Source: Rhodococcus qingshengii JCM 15477
Lineage (GTDB): Bacteria > Actinomycetota > Actinomycetes > Mycobacteriales > Mycobacteriaceae
Assembly: GCF_023221595.1 (NCBI RefSeq)
Contig: NZ_CP096563.1
Span: forward strand, 726,501 to 790,500
Length of the DNA: 64,000 nucleotides
Direction: 5' to 3'
Shown here one piece after another: positions 26,138 to 39,163 of the stretch (positions are counted from its first letter, which is position 1; each line of letters begins with the position of its first letter). Made by a program: the position numbers and the translations under genes. The notes below the pieces were generated by a model. The model ran no database searches and was not told the origin of the DNA. It saw only the letters and a list, made by a program, of their open reading frames with translations.

Positions 26138-26971
26138 ATGACGACAACAAGCGACATTCAATCGGCAGTAGTGATCGGTGGTACCGGCAAGACCGGTGCG
26201 CGCGTTGCGCAGAGGCTGACGGCGGTGGGAATCCGTACCCGAATCGCGTCGAGAACATCCGGGACGCGTTTCGACTGGAACGATCAGGCGACGTGGCAGC
26301 CAGCAGTGTCCGGCGTCGACGTGGCATATGTGACGTATGCGCCAGATCTGGCTGTTCCGGAATCGAGCACCCACATCGAGGAGTTCGCGGAGCTTGCGTA
26401 CCGCGAAGGGGTTCGTCGCATGGTGCTCTTGTCCGGGCGCGGTGAACCGGCGGCGCAGAAAGCCGAGCAGGTTCTCGCCGACAGCGGTCTGGAATGGGCT
26501 GTGGTGCGGGCCAGTTGGTTTGCCCAGAACTTCAGTGAGGGGTACCTACTCGATCCGATTCGGGAAGGCCACCTGGCACTTCCGGTCGGTGAGGTGGGGG
26601 AGCCGTTCATCGACGTCGACGATCTCGCCGACGTGGCGGTGGCCGCATTGACTCGAACCGACCTCCTCGGCCGAGTTCTCGAGGTGACAGGTCCGGAGTT
26701 GCTCACCTTCGCGGCGGCGGTGGATGCGATTTCGACGGCGTCGGGTCGTCTCGTGACATTCGAAAGAATTGGACTCAAACAGTTCTCCGACGGCATGGCG
26801 GAGGTCGGCGTCCCGAGTGACGTCGTGGAGTTACTCAGGTACCTGTTTGCCGAGGTTCTCGACGGACGAAATCAAAGTGTGACCGGCGTCGTCGAAGAGG
26901 TCCTGGAACGACCCGCTCGAGATTTCACCACTTTTGCCGCCGAGGCTGCCCGAACGGGGGTCTGGTCGTGA
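26138..26971 (+). CDS. NAD(P)H-binding NmrA/SDR-like oxidoreductase
   Basis: 277 residues from ATG 26138 (MTTTSDIQSAVVIGGTGKTG); a start at 25952 would run back through the divergent regulator and is rejected. The Rossmann motif VIGGTGKTGARVAQRL lies near the N-terminus, and ASWFAQNFSEGYL and VGEPFIDVDDLADVAVAAL are typical of atypical SDRs of the NmrA/HSCARG type. It may sense or reduce with NADPH; the substrate is unknown. The stop overlaps the next gene by four bases. Confidence 0.83.
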   Translation: MTTTSDIQSAVVIGGTGKTGARVAQRLTAVGIRTRIASRTSGTRFDWNDQATWQPAVSGVDVAYVTYAPDLAVPESSTHIEEFAELAYREGVRRMVLLSGRGEPAAQKAEQVLADSGLEWAVVRASWFAQNFSEGYLLDPIREGHLALPVGEVGEPFIDVDDLADVAVAALTRTDLLGRVLEVTGPELLTFAAAVDAISTASGRLVTFERIGLKQFSDGMAEVGVPSDVVELLRYLFAEVLDGRNQSVTGVVEEVLERPARDFTTFAAEAARTGVWS

Positions 26972-27471
26972 AGGAATCCGAGATTTTCTTGGAGCTGCTG
27001 CTCGGGGTGACTGCGCTCGGCGCGCTCGTCGCCGGTGGTGCGTTGTTTGCCTTCTCGTCCTTCGTGATGCCCGCTCTGCGGTCGGTCGATGCACATACCG
27101 CGATCACGTCGATGCAGGCGATCAACGTCGAAGCGCCGCGTAGTGCGTTGATGCTGCCGCTGGTCGGATCGGCGCTCACCGCGATCGCCGCTGGAATCTG
27201 GGCATCGATCTCCAGACCGGACGGCTGGGTCCTTGCTGTCGTCGGTTGCGTCGGGGTGCTCGCGTCCTTCGCGGTGACCGCGTCCTACCACGTCCCTCGC
27301 AACGACGCTTTTGCCTCGGTCAGCGCTACCGACGCAGCCGCATGGGCGTCGTACGAGGCGGGTTGGACTATGTGGAATCACGTTCGGGTCGGGCTGTACC
27401 TGCTGTCGGGAATCGTGCTCGCGGTTGCCGCGGTGTTACCAGCAACAAACGCGGTGGACACGGCCCAGTAG
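26968..27471 (+). CDS. DUF1772 (anthrone oxygenase-like) membrane protein
   Basis: 167 residues from GTG 26968, overlapping the preceding stop. Four membrane segments (about 10-32, 56-77, 85-104, 143-162), with the [10 protein letters not shown] start and a NDAFASV...[15 protein letters not shown] region that match DUF1772. Members include proteins linked to anthrone oxidation, but most have no known activity. Pairing with an NAD(P)H-binding protein suggests a small redox operon controlled by the AraC gene that is now broken. Confidence 0.78.
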   Translation: MKESEIFLELLLGVTALGALVAGGALFAFSSFVMPALRSVDAHTAITSMQAINVEAPRSALMLPLVGSALTAIAAGIWASISRPDGWVLAVVGCVGVLASFAVTASYHVPRNDAFASVSATDAAAWASYEAGWTMWNHVRVGLYLLSGIVLAVAAVLPATNAVDTAQ

Positions 27472-27482
27472 TCTTGTACCCC

Positions 27483-28994
27483 GTGAGTGATGTAGAAGCC
27501 CAGCCAGTCGACGACACCCCCGAGCAGCTCCGTATCCGGCGCGAGAAGCGTGAACGGATCCTCGCGCAGGGGCAGGAGGCGTACCCGGTTTCGGTCGATC
27601 GCACCCACACGCTCGCGCAGATCCGCGCGGAGTACCCGGAACTCGAGCCGGACACGGCGACTGGCGTGCTGGTCGGTGTCGTCGGCCGCGTCATCTTCAT
27701 GCGCAACACCGGCAAGTTGTGCTTCGCGACTCTGCAGGAAGGCGACGGTACCCAGCTGCAGGCCATGATCAGCCTCGCCGGCGTCGGCGAAGAGGCACTG
27801 GCTGCCTGGAAGTCCGACGTCGACCTCGGCGACTTCGTCTTCATCCACGGTGAGGTCATCAGCTCCCGTCGCGGCGAGCTCAGCGTGATGGCCGACGCGT
27901 GGCAGATCGCGTCCAAGTCGCTGCGCCCCCTGCCGGTTGCTCACAAGGAAATGAGCGAAGAGTCCCGGGTGCGTCAGCGCTACGCGGATCTGATCGTTCG
28001 CCCCGAGGCTCGGGACAACGCCCGCAAGCGCGTCGCTGTTGTCCGTGCGCTGCGCAATGCGCTCGAGAGCCGCGGCTTCCTCGAGGTCGAGACGCCGATG
28101 CTGCAGACGCTGCACGGCGGCGCGGCAGCTCGCCCGTTCGTCACGCACTCGAACGCCCTCGACATCGACCTGTACCTGCGTATCGCGCCGGAACTGTTCC
28201 TCAAGCGTTGCGTCGTCGGCGGTATCGAGAAGGTCTTCGAGATCAACCGCAACTTCCGCAACGAGGGCGTCGACTCCACTCACTCGCCCGAGTTCGCGAT
28301 GCTCGAGACGTACGAGGCCTACGGCACGTACGACGATTCCGCGAAGATGATTCGTGAACTCGTCCAGGAAGTTGCGCAGGAAGCATTCGGCACGCAGGTC
28401 CTCACCCTCGCCGACGGTTCCGAGTACGACGTCAGTGGCGAGTGGCAGGTTCTCGAGATGTACCCGTCGCTGTCGGCTGCCATCGGCACCGAGGTCACGC
28501 CGGATACGGCGGTCGACGAGCTTCTCGCTCTGGCGGAGAAGGTCGGCCTCGAGGTTCCCAAGGACAAGGGTTACGGCCACGGCAAGCTCGTCGAGGAGTT
28601 GTGGGAACACCAGTGCGGCGATCAGCTGTACGGGCCGACGTTCGTCCGTGACTTCCCGGTCGAGACGTCGCCCCTGACCCGTGATCACCGCAGCAAGAAG
28701 GGTGTCACCGAGAAGTGGGACCTCTACATCCGCGGATTCGAATTGGCGACCGGCTACTCCGAACTGGTCGACCCGGTCATCCAGCGTGAGCGCTTTGTCG
28801 ACCAGGCGCGCCTCGCGTCGGCAGGCGACGACGAAGCGATGGTGCTGGACGAGGAGTTCCTCGCCGCGATGGAACAGGGCATGCCGCCGACCACCGGCAC
28901 CGGCATGGGAATCGATCGACTGCTGATGGCTTTGACTGGTCTCGGTATTCGCGAGACGATCCTCTTCCCGATCGTTCGTCCGTCCGCTCGCTAG
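27483..28994 (+). CDS. lysS: Lysyl-tRNA synthetase (class II)
   Basis: Charges tRNA-Lys. 503 residues from GTG 27483. The N-terminal OB-fold for the anticodon (about 55-165) includes [20 protein letters not shown]. Class II motif 2 ([20 protein letters not shown]) and motif 3 ([16 protein letters not shown]) are intact. An upstream longer frame overlaps the DUF1772 gene and is not used. It is followed by a strong terminator at 29008. lysS-lsr2-clpC order is conserved in mycobacteria. Confidence 0.96.
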   Translation: MSDVEAQPVDDTPEQLRIRREKRERILAQGQEAYPVSVDRTHTLAQIRAEYPELEPDTATGVLVGVVGRVIFMRNTGKLCFATLQEGDGTQLQAMISLAGVGEEALAAWKSDVDLGDFVFIHGEVISSRRGELSVMADAWQIASKSLRPLPVAHKEMSEESRVRQRYADLIVRPEARDNARKRVAVVRALRNALESRGFLEVETPMLQTLHGGAAARPFVTHSNALDIDLYLRIAPELFLKRCVVGGIEKVFEINRNFRNEGVDSTHSPEFAMLETYEAYGTYDDSAKMIRELVQEVAQEAFGTQVLTLADGSEYDVSGEWQVLEMYPSLSAAIGTEVTPDTAVDELLALAEKVGLEVPKDKGYGHGKLVEELWEHQCGDQLYGPTFVRDFPVETSPLTRDHRSKKGVTEKWDLYIRGFELATGYSELVDPVIQRERFVDQARLASAGDDEAMVLDEEFLAAMEQGMPPTTGTGMGIDRLLMALTGLGIRETILFPIVRPSAR

Positions 28995-29007
28995 CTTTAC
29001 TTCGATC

Positions 29008-29043
29008 AAGGTTCGGCCGCACATGTTGCGGCCGAACCTTTTT
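29008..29043 (+). terminator. Intrinsic terminator after lysS
   Basis: Perfect 13-bp arms, AAGGTTCGGCCGC (29008-29020) and its complement (29028-29040), with a 7-base loop, followed by TTT running into TTTTT with the arm end. It lies 14 bases after the lysS stop. The run of A before the stem also makes it usable from the minus strand. Confidence 0.9.
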
Positions 29044-29104
29044 CAGTTGGGGCGCTCCCAAGGTATTCGATAGTTCCCAACGACATTCGCCTGCGGCAAA
29101 GGAT

Positions 29105-29574
29105 TCATCCATGCGCGGTCGCCCGAGTTTCGGACTTACGAATTGTTGCGATGATTTGGTCGATCGTGCCCTGGTTGAGTGCGTCAGGTAGTCCCTGATC
29201 CGACTGGACAAGGAAGACCATGACCTCGGCTGTGGAGTATCCGGGTGTGGTGACGACATCGAATTGTGCTGAGGGCGGATCGCATTCGTTGTCCGCCGGG
29301 ATATTTGTGACGGTTGCGGTGTACCGGATCGCAGGGCGTCCGGAGATGGTGAAATTCGTGGGTCCGCCGTAAGCGATACTGGCGAGAGTGCTGTTCTTGG
29401 AGGCGAAGATTGCGCTCGGTAGAGGTCTTTTCTCGAGCCGTCGTCTGTCATGATTCCCCCGTCTGGATGCATCCCCCGATGCGTCGCGAGGAGTGTATCG
29501 GCACTGTCCTTGTCGCAAGACAAGTCGACCGGCATACCCGGCGGCGAGAAGTCCCAATCATCCTGACGAGCCAA
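29105..29574 (-). pseudogene. Decayed gene fragment: truncated and frameshifted secreted-type protein
   Basis: Two overlapping minus-strand frames together make one protein-like sequence. From about 29574 one frame reads WDFSPPGMPVDLSC, then LLATHRGMHPDGGIM. The other continues from about 29425 with SAIFASKNSTLASIAYGGPT, GRPAIRYTATVTNIPADNEC and QFDVVTTPGYSTAEVMVFLV, ending at 29105. No start with a signal sequence remains; an in-frame stop lies just upstream. I do not recognise the family. It is convergent with lysS and divergent from lsr2, in DNA otherwise free of genes. Confidence 0.6.
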
Positions 29575-29636
29575 GACAGGACGTTTGTCCAGGTGCTATT
29601 GTCGCTGCTTATCGAAGGATCTGGGGAGGAATGGTC

Positions 29637-29975
29637 GTGGTGAAAAAGGTTGTTGTCACGATGGTTGACGATCTGGACAAAAAATCGCCCGCGGACGAAA
29701 CTGTGGAGTTTTCCGTCGACGGAGTTGCTTACGAAATCGATCTCACCGCCGCCCACGCCGCGGAACTGCGCGATGCACTGAAAAAGTGGATTCCTCATGC
29801 GAGAAAGTCGAATTCCGCCAAATCAGTCAACGGAGCGGTGACCAAATCCCGTCCCGTTGCGGACCGCGATCAGAGTGCCGCCATCCGCGAATGGGCCAAG
29901 GGTGCCGGCTTCGAGATTTCGGCCCGCGGTCGTATTTCCACCGAGGTGCGCCGAGCCTACGAAAAGGCAGTCTGA
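29637..29975 (+). CDS. lsr2: Lsr2 family nucleoid-associated protein
   Basis: Xenogeneic silencer that bridges DNA and prefers AT-rich tracts. 112 residues from GTG 29637, chosen because GGGGAGGA ends directly before an ATG at 29631, leaving that start too close; GTG 29640 is equally possible. N-terminal dimerisation domain (KKVVVTMVDDLD...ETVEFSVDGVAYEIDL), linker, and C-terminal DNA-binding domain with the R-G-R hook in FEISARGRISTEVRRAYEKA. Between lysS and clpC as in mycobacteria. Confidence 0.93.
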   Translation: MVKKVVVTMVDDLDKKSPADETVEFSVDGVAYEIDLTAAHAAELRDALKKWIPHARKSNSAKSVNGAVTKSRPVADRDQSAAIREWAKGAGFEISARGRISTEVRRAYEKAV

Positions 29976-30080
29976 AATGGATCGCGAATGGATTCGGGCG
30001 CATTTTGCCGAAACGGATTGATAACGCGTTCTAGTTTGTTAGCGTCTGCACGGTTCGCATCTCTCGTAGAGGAGTCGGTC

Positions 30081-31022
30081 GTGCACAGAAACAGGTTGTT
30101 CGGGGGCGTGGTTCTTGCCGCTCTGATGCTCGTCGGGTTCACCTCCGTGGCTTCGGCTCAGGCCCCGTTGCCCGTGCCCAATGCCTTCCTTGCCGGTGTT
30201 CCTCAGGAGTTGGGAAATCCTGGCGGTTCAGCTCCTGGATCCAATGACTTTTCGTGTAAACCGACTGCCGAACATCCCAATCCGGTTGTGCTCGTTCACG
30301 GAACGGGTGGAAACAGGCAGACCAACTGGGCCACCTATGCGCCGTTGCTCGCCAACGAGGGCTACTGCGTCTTCGCGCTGACATACGGCAACTTCCCCGA
30401 GCAGCCGTGGCCGTTGTCGGCCATCGGTGGAATGCAGGAAATTCCTTCCAGCGCAGCGCAATTGTCGAATTTTGTCGATCAAGTACTTGATGCCACGGGT
30501 GCTACATCGGTAGATCTGATCGGACATTCCCAGGGCACCATCATCAACGGGTACTACGCGAAGTTCCTCGGTGGTGCCGACAAAGTGGACAACATCGTCT
30601 CGGTGGCGTCGCTGTGGAAGGGAACGCTCGGAAACGAGCAGGCAAGTGTCGGCCGCAGCCTTCGCGAACTCGGGGTATCCGAGGCAGCGCAGGCCGGATT
30701 CCCGATCTGCAAGGCATGTCTGAACATGGGGGCAGGCTCGGAGTTCATCGAAAATCTCCGTGCGGGAGGCGTTTACGCGCCGGGTGTTCACTATACGAAC
30801 ATCACGACCCGCTACGACGAACTGGTGCTGCCGTATACAAATGGGCTGGAGCCTGGGCCGAACGCCACCAACATCGTCGTCCAGGACGGTTGTGAGCAAG
30901 ACATCTCCGATCACCTGGCAATCGCGGCATCGCTGCGCGCCGCGACTTTTGCTCTCAATGCACTCGACCCCGCGCATCAGCGGCCGGTACCGTGCAACTC
31001 GGTATTGCCCGTCGTGGGTTGA
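30081..31022 (+). CDS. Secreted alpha/beta-hydrolase lipase/esterase, copy 1
   Basis: 313 residues from GTG 30081 with AGAGGAG upstream. The signal peptide (basic start, hydrophobic core, ASAQA cleavage site near residue 32) predicts export. Then PNPVVLVHGTGGNRQTNWA (oxyanion region), the nucleophile elbow GHSQG in DLIGHSQGTIINGYYAKF, and a late Asp/His region with VQDGCEQDISDHLAIA. Conserved cysteines suggest a disulfide. Class of actinobacterial lipases related to EstA/lipase class 2. A paralogue follows five bases later. Confidence 0.88.
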   Translation: MHRNRLFGGVVLAALMLVGFTSVASAQAPLPVPNAFLAGVPQELGNPGGSAPGSNDFSCKPTAEHPNPVVLVHGTGGNRQTNWATYAPLLANEGYCVFALTYGNFPEQPWPLSAIGGMQEIPSSAAQLSNFVDQVLDATGATSVDLIGHSQGTIINGYYAKFLGGADKVDNIVSVASLWKGTLGNEQASVGRSLRELGVSEAAQAGFPICKACLNMGAGSEFIENLRAGGVYAPGVHYTNITTRYDELVLPYTNGLEPGPNATNIVVQDGCEQDISDHLAIAASLRAATFALNALDPAHQRPVPCNSVLPVVG

Positions 31023-31027
31023 TCACT

Positions 31028-31918
31028 ATGTGGAGGCCTTCGGTGGGGATTCGAACATGCGTGGGCGCTCTCGCTGTGGCGGGAGCCGTGGCCGCGTCCG
31101 CGCCGTCTCTTGCGTCGGCGAACGAACCTCTTCCCGTTCCGTCCGGTTTCCTCAGTGGAATCGCCCTCGAAGCGACCAACCCGGGCGGATCGGCCCCTGG
31201 CACCAACGACTTCTCGTGCACGCCTTCCGCTGCTCATCCTGATCCAGTCGTCCTTGTGCACGGGACGGCGGCCAACCGTCAGACCAATTGGGGCGTACTC
31301 GCACCCGTACTGGCCAACGAGGGATACTGCGTTTTTGCGCTCACCTTCGGGAATCGAACGGACCAGCCGTGGCCGATTTCCGCGGCCGGCGGTCTCGCAC
31401 CACTCGGAGACAGCGCAGGGCAGCTGTCGGACTTCGTCGACGACGTTCTCTCTGCGACGGGTGCCTCGAAGGTCGACCTGATCGGGCACTCCCAGGGGAC
31501 GACGGTCAGTGCCTACTACGCCAAGTTCCTCGGCGGTGACACGCACGTTTCCAAGATCGTCTCCATCGCTCCGTTGTGGGACGGCTCGGAGGTCGGCCCG
31601 CCGGAAGGCGTCGGGGGACCGGATTTCGACAACGCCAGCTTCGTCACCGAACTGCGCGACGCGGGCGTCTACTCCGATGACGTCGAGTACACCAACATCG
31701 TGACTCGGTTCGATCAAGTGGTCGTTCCGTACAGCAGCGGAATACTGGCCGCGTCGAACGCGTCGAACATAGTTGTTCAGGACGGTTGCGAGCAGGACCT
31801 GTCGGATCACATCGCGCTGGTGGCGTCGCAGCGAACGGCGACTCTGACGCTCAACGCGCTGGATCCGTCGAATCCGCGTGAGGTGCCGTGCGCTCGGGTA
31901 CTCCCGATATTCGGCTGA
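31028..31918 (+). CDS. Secreted alpha/beta-hydrolase lipase/esterase, copy 2
   Basis: 296 residues from ATG 31028. Signal peptide with a likely cleavage after ASAN near residue 32. It shares most motifs with the preceding gene (GSAPGTNDFSC, PDPVVLVHGTAANRQTNW, DLIGHSQGTTVSAYYAKFLG, VVQDGCEQDLSDHIAL) but has lost a Cys-bearing insert of about 17 residues (PICKACLNMGAGSEF in copy 1), so the pair arose by tandem duplication and then diverged. It has a weak ribosome site and is probably cotranscribed. The roughly 300 bases before clpC hold no gene I can support. Confidence 0.87.
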   Translation: MWRPSVGIRTCVGALAVAGAVAASAPSLASANEPLPVPSGFLSGIALEATNPGGSAPGTNDFSCTPSAAHPDPVVLVHGTAANRQTNWGVLAPVLANEGYCVFALTFGNRTDQPWPISAAGGLAPLGDSAGQLSDFVDDVLSATGASKVDLIGHSQGTTVSAYYAKFLGGDTHVSKIVSIAPLWDGSEVGPPEGVGGPDFDNASFVTELRDAGVYSDDVEYTNIVTRFDQVVVPYSSGILAASNASNIVVQDGCEQDLSDHIALVASQRTATLTLNALDPSNPREVPCARVLPIFG

Positions 31919-32215
31919 TCAGGCGTCGAAAATCGCTGTTCGCTTCAGGCGTACAGGAACCGGGAAACGATTCCCTCAGCTGCGACGTTGTGAACGGTAA
32001 GCAGTCCGGCTTCCGCCGCCAATCGGGTGGAGGAGCAGCAGGTGGACTTCGCGCCCTCTAGAGTAATAAGTGGGGTCGTGCAACCTTTGTCGATTCGTGG
32101 ACGTCAGTCCGCTGACCGGCGAGGCGATCAGTCTGTAGTGCCGGAGCGAAACGCGGCGACCAGGGACGAGACATCCGGTCTCGAACCTGCCCGCCGGAGA
32201 GTGTGAGGGAGAGCG

Positions 32216-34759
<2,544 letters not shown>

Positions 34760-34778
34760 TACAGCAGAGTAGGTAACG

Positions 34779-34809
34779 AACGGGCGGCACCTCACCGGTG
34801 CCGCCCGTT
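34779..34809 (+). terminator. Terminator hairpin after clpC
   Basis: Arms AACGGGCGGCACC (34779-34791) and its complement (34797-34809) around TCACC, 20 bases after the clpC stop. The arm sequence recurs at 35330 on the other side of the deaminase gene. Confidence 0.85.
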
Positions 34810-34836
34810 TCGTGTATCACGGGAGAGGGCGTACAC

Positions 34837-35316
34837 ATGAACGACATCGAACTGGGTCACCTGCGTCGTTGCGTCGAATTGGCAACGGAAGCATTGGATG
34901 CGGGCGACGAACCTTTCGGTTCCGTCCTGGCAGCGGCCGACGGAACATTTCTGGCGGAAGATCGAAACCGGATCGCGGGCGGCGACAACACTCGCCACCC
35001 CGAGTTCGAGCTGGCTCGGTGGGCGGCTCAGTACCTGACGCCGGAAGAGCGTTCGACGGCAACGGTGTTCACCTCGGGAGAGCACTGCGCGATGTGTTCG
35101 GCCGCGCACGCGTGGGTGGGCCTCGGACGTATCGTCTACATCTGCTCTTCGGCTCAACTCGGCGACTGGCTCGCGGAGTGGGGTGTGTCCCCGGCGCCGG
35201 TGAAGTCTCTGTCCGTCAACGAGGTTGCGCCGAACGTCCCGGTCGAAGGCCCGGTGCCGGAGTTGGTTCCGCTGGTGCGAGAACTGCATCGGAAGTTGCA
35301 TTCGCAGAGCGCTTGA
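34837..35316 (+). CDS. Nucleoside/nucleobase deaminase-like protein
   Basis: 159 residues from ATG 34837 with GGGAGAGG upstream. Zinc-dependent cytidine deaminase fold: H54-P-E56 supplies the zinc ligand and proton shuttle and C84-x-x-C87 (EHCAMC) the other ligands, although the usual Pro before the first Cys is His here. Guanine- or cytosine-type deaminases and tRNA adenosine deaminases share these motifs; the substrate cannot be told. It is isolated between two related terminators, which implies a single-gene transcript or an inserted cassette. Confidence 0.83.
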   Translation: MNDIELGHLRRCVELATEALDAGDEPFGSVLAAADGTFLAEDRNRIAGGDNTRHPEFELARWAAQYLTPEERSTATVFTSGEHCAMCSAAHAWVGLGRIVYICSSAQLGDWLAEWGVSPAPVKSLSVNEVAPNVPVEGPVPELVPLVRELHRKLHSQSA

Positions 35317-35320
35317 CGGG

Positions 35321-35370
35321 CACACACAAACGGGCGGCACCTCGCTGGAGGTGCCGCCCGTTTGCGTGTG
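35321..35370. terminator. Bidirectional terminator between deaminase and fadD
   Basis: Arms 35321-35343 and 35348-35370, 23 bp with one mismatch, four-base loop GCTG. The core AAACGGGCGGCACCTC carries A-runs and T-runs at its ends, so it can work for both convergent genes. The fadD gene ends four bases after the stem. Confidence 0.87.
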
Positions 35371-35373
35371 AAG

Positions 35374-36963
35374 TCAGGAAACTGCGTCGACCGCTCGAAC
35401 CTTCTCTCGCAGTTCACCCTTGACGACCTTGCCGCTTGCATTGCGCGGCAGTGCTTCCACGACGACGATGTCCTTCGGGTGCTTGTAGCGCGCGAGACGA
35501 TCGTTGAGGAAGCTGCTCAGCTCCTCGATGGTCAGGTCCACGGCTGAACCTGGCGCCATCGCGACGATCGCTACCGGCACCTCGCCCCACTTGGCGTCGG
35601 GGCGACCGACGACGGCCGCTTCGACGATCAATTCGTGTTCGTAGAGAACGTTTTCCACCTCCGCGCAGTAGATGTTCTCTCCGCCGGAGATGATCATGTC
35701 CTTCTTGCGATCCACGACGTAGACGAAGCCTTCGTCGTCGACTCGAACGAGATCGCCGGAGTGGAACCATCCACCGTGGAAGGCGTCAGCGGTGGCGGTG
35801 GGGTTGTTCCAGTATTCGCTCATCATCGTGGGCCCGCGGTAGACGATTTCACCGATTTCACCGGGCGCCACGTCGTCCATGTTCTCGTCGACGACCCTGG
35901 CCGAGATGGTCGGGATGACCCGACCGACGGATCCGAGCTTACGAATCGCATCCTCGCCGTCGAGAACGCAAGTGATGGGCGACATCTCGGTCTGACCGAA
36001 GACCGCGACATTGAATGCGTCCGGGAAGGTTTCGGCCATTGCCCGCAGGATCGTATCGGACGACGGTGCGGCGCCCCACGAGATGTTCTTCAGCGACAGT
36101 GCTCGAGGTTGCGCCTTCTGTACTGCGCACACGGCCTGCCATTGCACGGGCACGAGGAACAAGCTGGTGACCTTCTCGGCTTCCAGAATGTCGAGTAGTT
36201 GACCCGGGTCGAATGCGCCGACCGGATGGATCACCGTGGTCGTGCCGAGTTGCAGGCTCGGCGCTATGGAACCGAGGGCTGCGATGTGGAACATGGGCGA
36301 CGCACAGAAGCCGATGGAATCGGCATTGAACAGGTGGAAGGCCCTGATACAGGTCAATGCTTGCGAAGACAGGTTGGAGTGGGAGAGCACCGAGCCCTTG
36401 GGGCGACCGGTGGTTCCCGAGGTGTACATGATGAGTGCAGGAGTGTCGTCCGGGATGTCGACGAACGCGTGCGACTCGCCCTCTTCGCTGATCAAGTCCT
36501 CGTAATTCAGGCTGTCACCCTCGGCGGGGGCGCCTACGGTGATGGAGATGTCGATACCCTCGGACGCGGCTCGCGCAGCTCCGGCCAACGGAGCCAACGG
36601 TCCTTCGGCGACAATGACTTTGGAGCCGGAGTCGTTTACCAGATAAGCGACCTCGGGTGGTGTCAGACGGAAGTTCACCGGAACAGCGATGGCGCCCAGT
36701 GCGTTGGTCGCGAGCACGACCTCGAGGTATTCGGGGCGGTTGAGCATCAGGATGAGCACGCGGTCGCCGAAGCTGACGCCGCGTCGGGCAAGAGCGTCCG
36801 CCAGCTTCTCGACGCGTGCGTCGAGGGTGCTCCAGGTGATGGAATCGCCCAGGAATCGCAGTGCGGTGCGATCGGGAATCATCTGCGCATGCCTGGCGAT
36901 CTGATTGTTCCAGTTGGTGCGGCGTGAACGCTGCGCCTCGGAGACTGCATCGGTGGAGGCCAT
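35374..36963 (-). CDS. Fatty-acid-CoA ligase (FadD-type acyl-CoA synthetase)
   Basis: 529 residues from ATG 36963, with GAGAGGA upstream. ANL motifs: YTSGTTGRPKGSVLSHSN (P-loop), FGQTEMSP, GWFHSGDLVRVDDEGFVYVVDRKKDMIISGGENIY, and the catalytic lysine in LPRNASGKVVK. It activates a carboxylic acid to its CoA ester; chain length is unknown. It is downstream of an enoyl-CoA hydratase and a nitronate monooxygenase on the same strand (about 95 bases away), so a shared acyl-CoA catabolic role is likely. Confidence 0.92.
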   Translation of the reverse strand: MASTDAVSEAQRSRRTNWNNQIARHAQMIPDRTALRFLGDSITWSTLDARVEKLADALARRGVSFGDRVLILMLNRPEYLEVVLATNALGAIAVPVNFRLTPPEVAYLVNDSGSKVIVAEGPLAPLAGAARAASEGIDISITVGAPAEGDSLNYEDLISEEGESHAFVDIPDDTPALIMYTSGTTGRPKGSVLSHSNLSSQALTCIRAFHLFNADSIGFCASPMFHIAALGSIAPSLQLGTTTVIHPVGAFDPGQLLDILEAEKVTSLFLVPVQWQAVCAVQKAQPRALSLKNISWGAAPSSDTILRAMAETFPDAFNVAVFGQTEMSPITCVLDGEDAIRKLGSVGRVIPTISARVVDENMDDVAPGEIGEIVYRGPTMMSEYWNNPTATADAFHGGWFHSGDLVRVDDEGFVYVVDRKKDMIISGGENIYCAEVENVLYEHELIVEAAVVGRPDAKWGEVPVAIVAMAPGSAVDLTIEELSSFLNDRLARYKHPKDIVVVEALPRNASGKVVKGELREKVRAVDAVS

Positions 36964-37058
36964 CGATGGGTTCCTCTCATGCGTGGGTGATTGTGTGACT
37001 CAGGCTACAGTGAGCCGTCGATTCGTACAGTGGTTTTGTTAACGAAAATTCGCAGTGA

Positions 37059-39163
<2,105 letters not shown>

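Noticed and set aside
31919..32215. Possible gene or ClgR operator before clpC
   Set aside because: No frame has coding character, and I could not find a convincing ClgR-type palindrome by eye.
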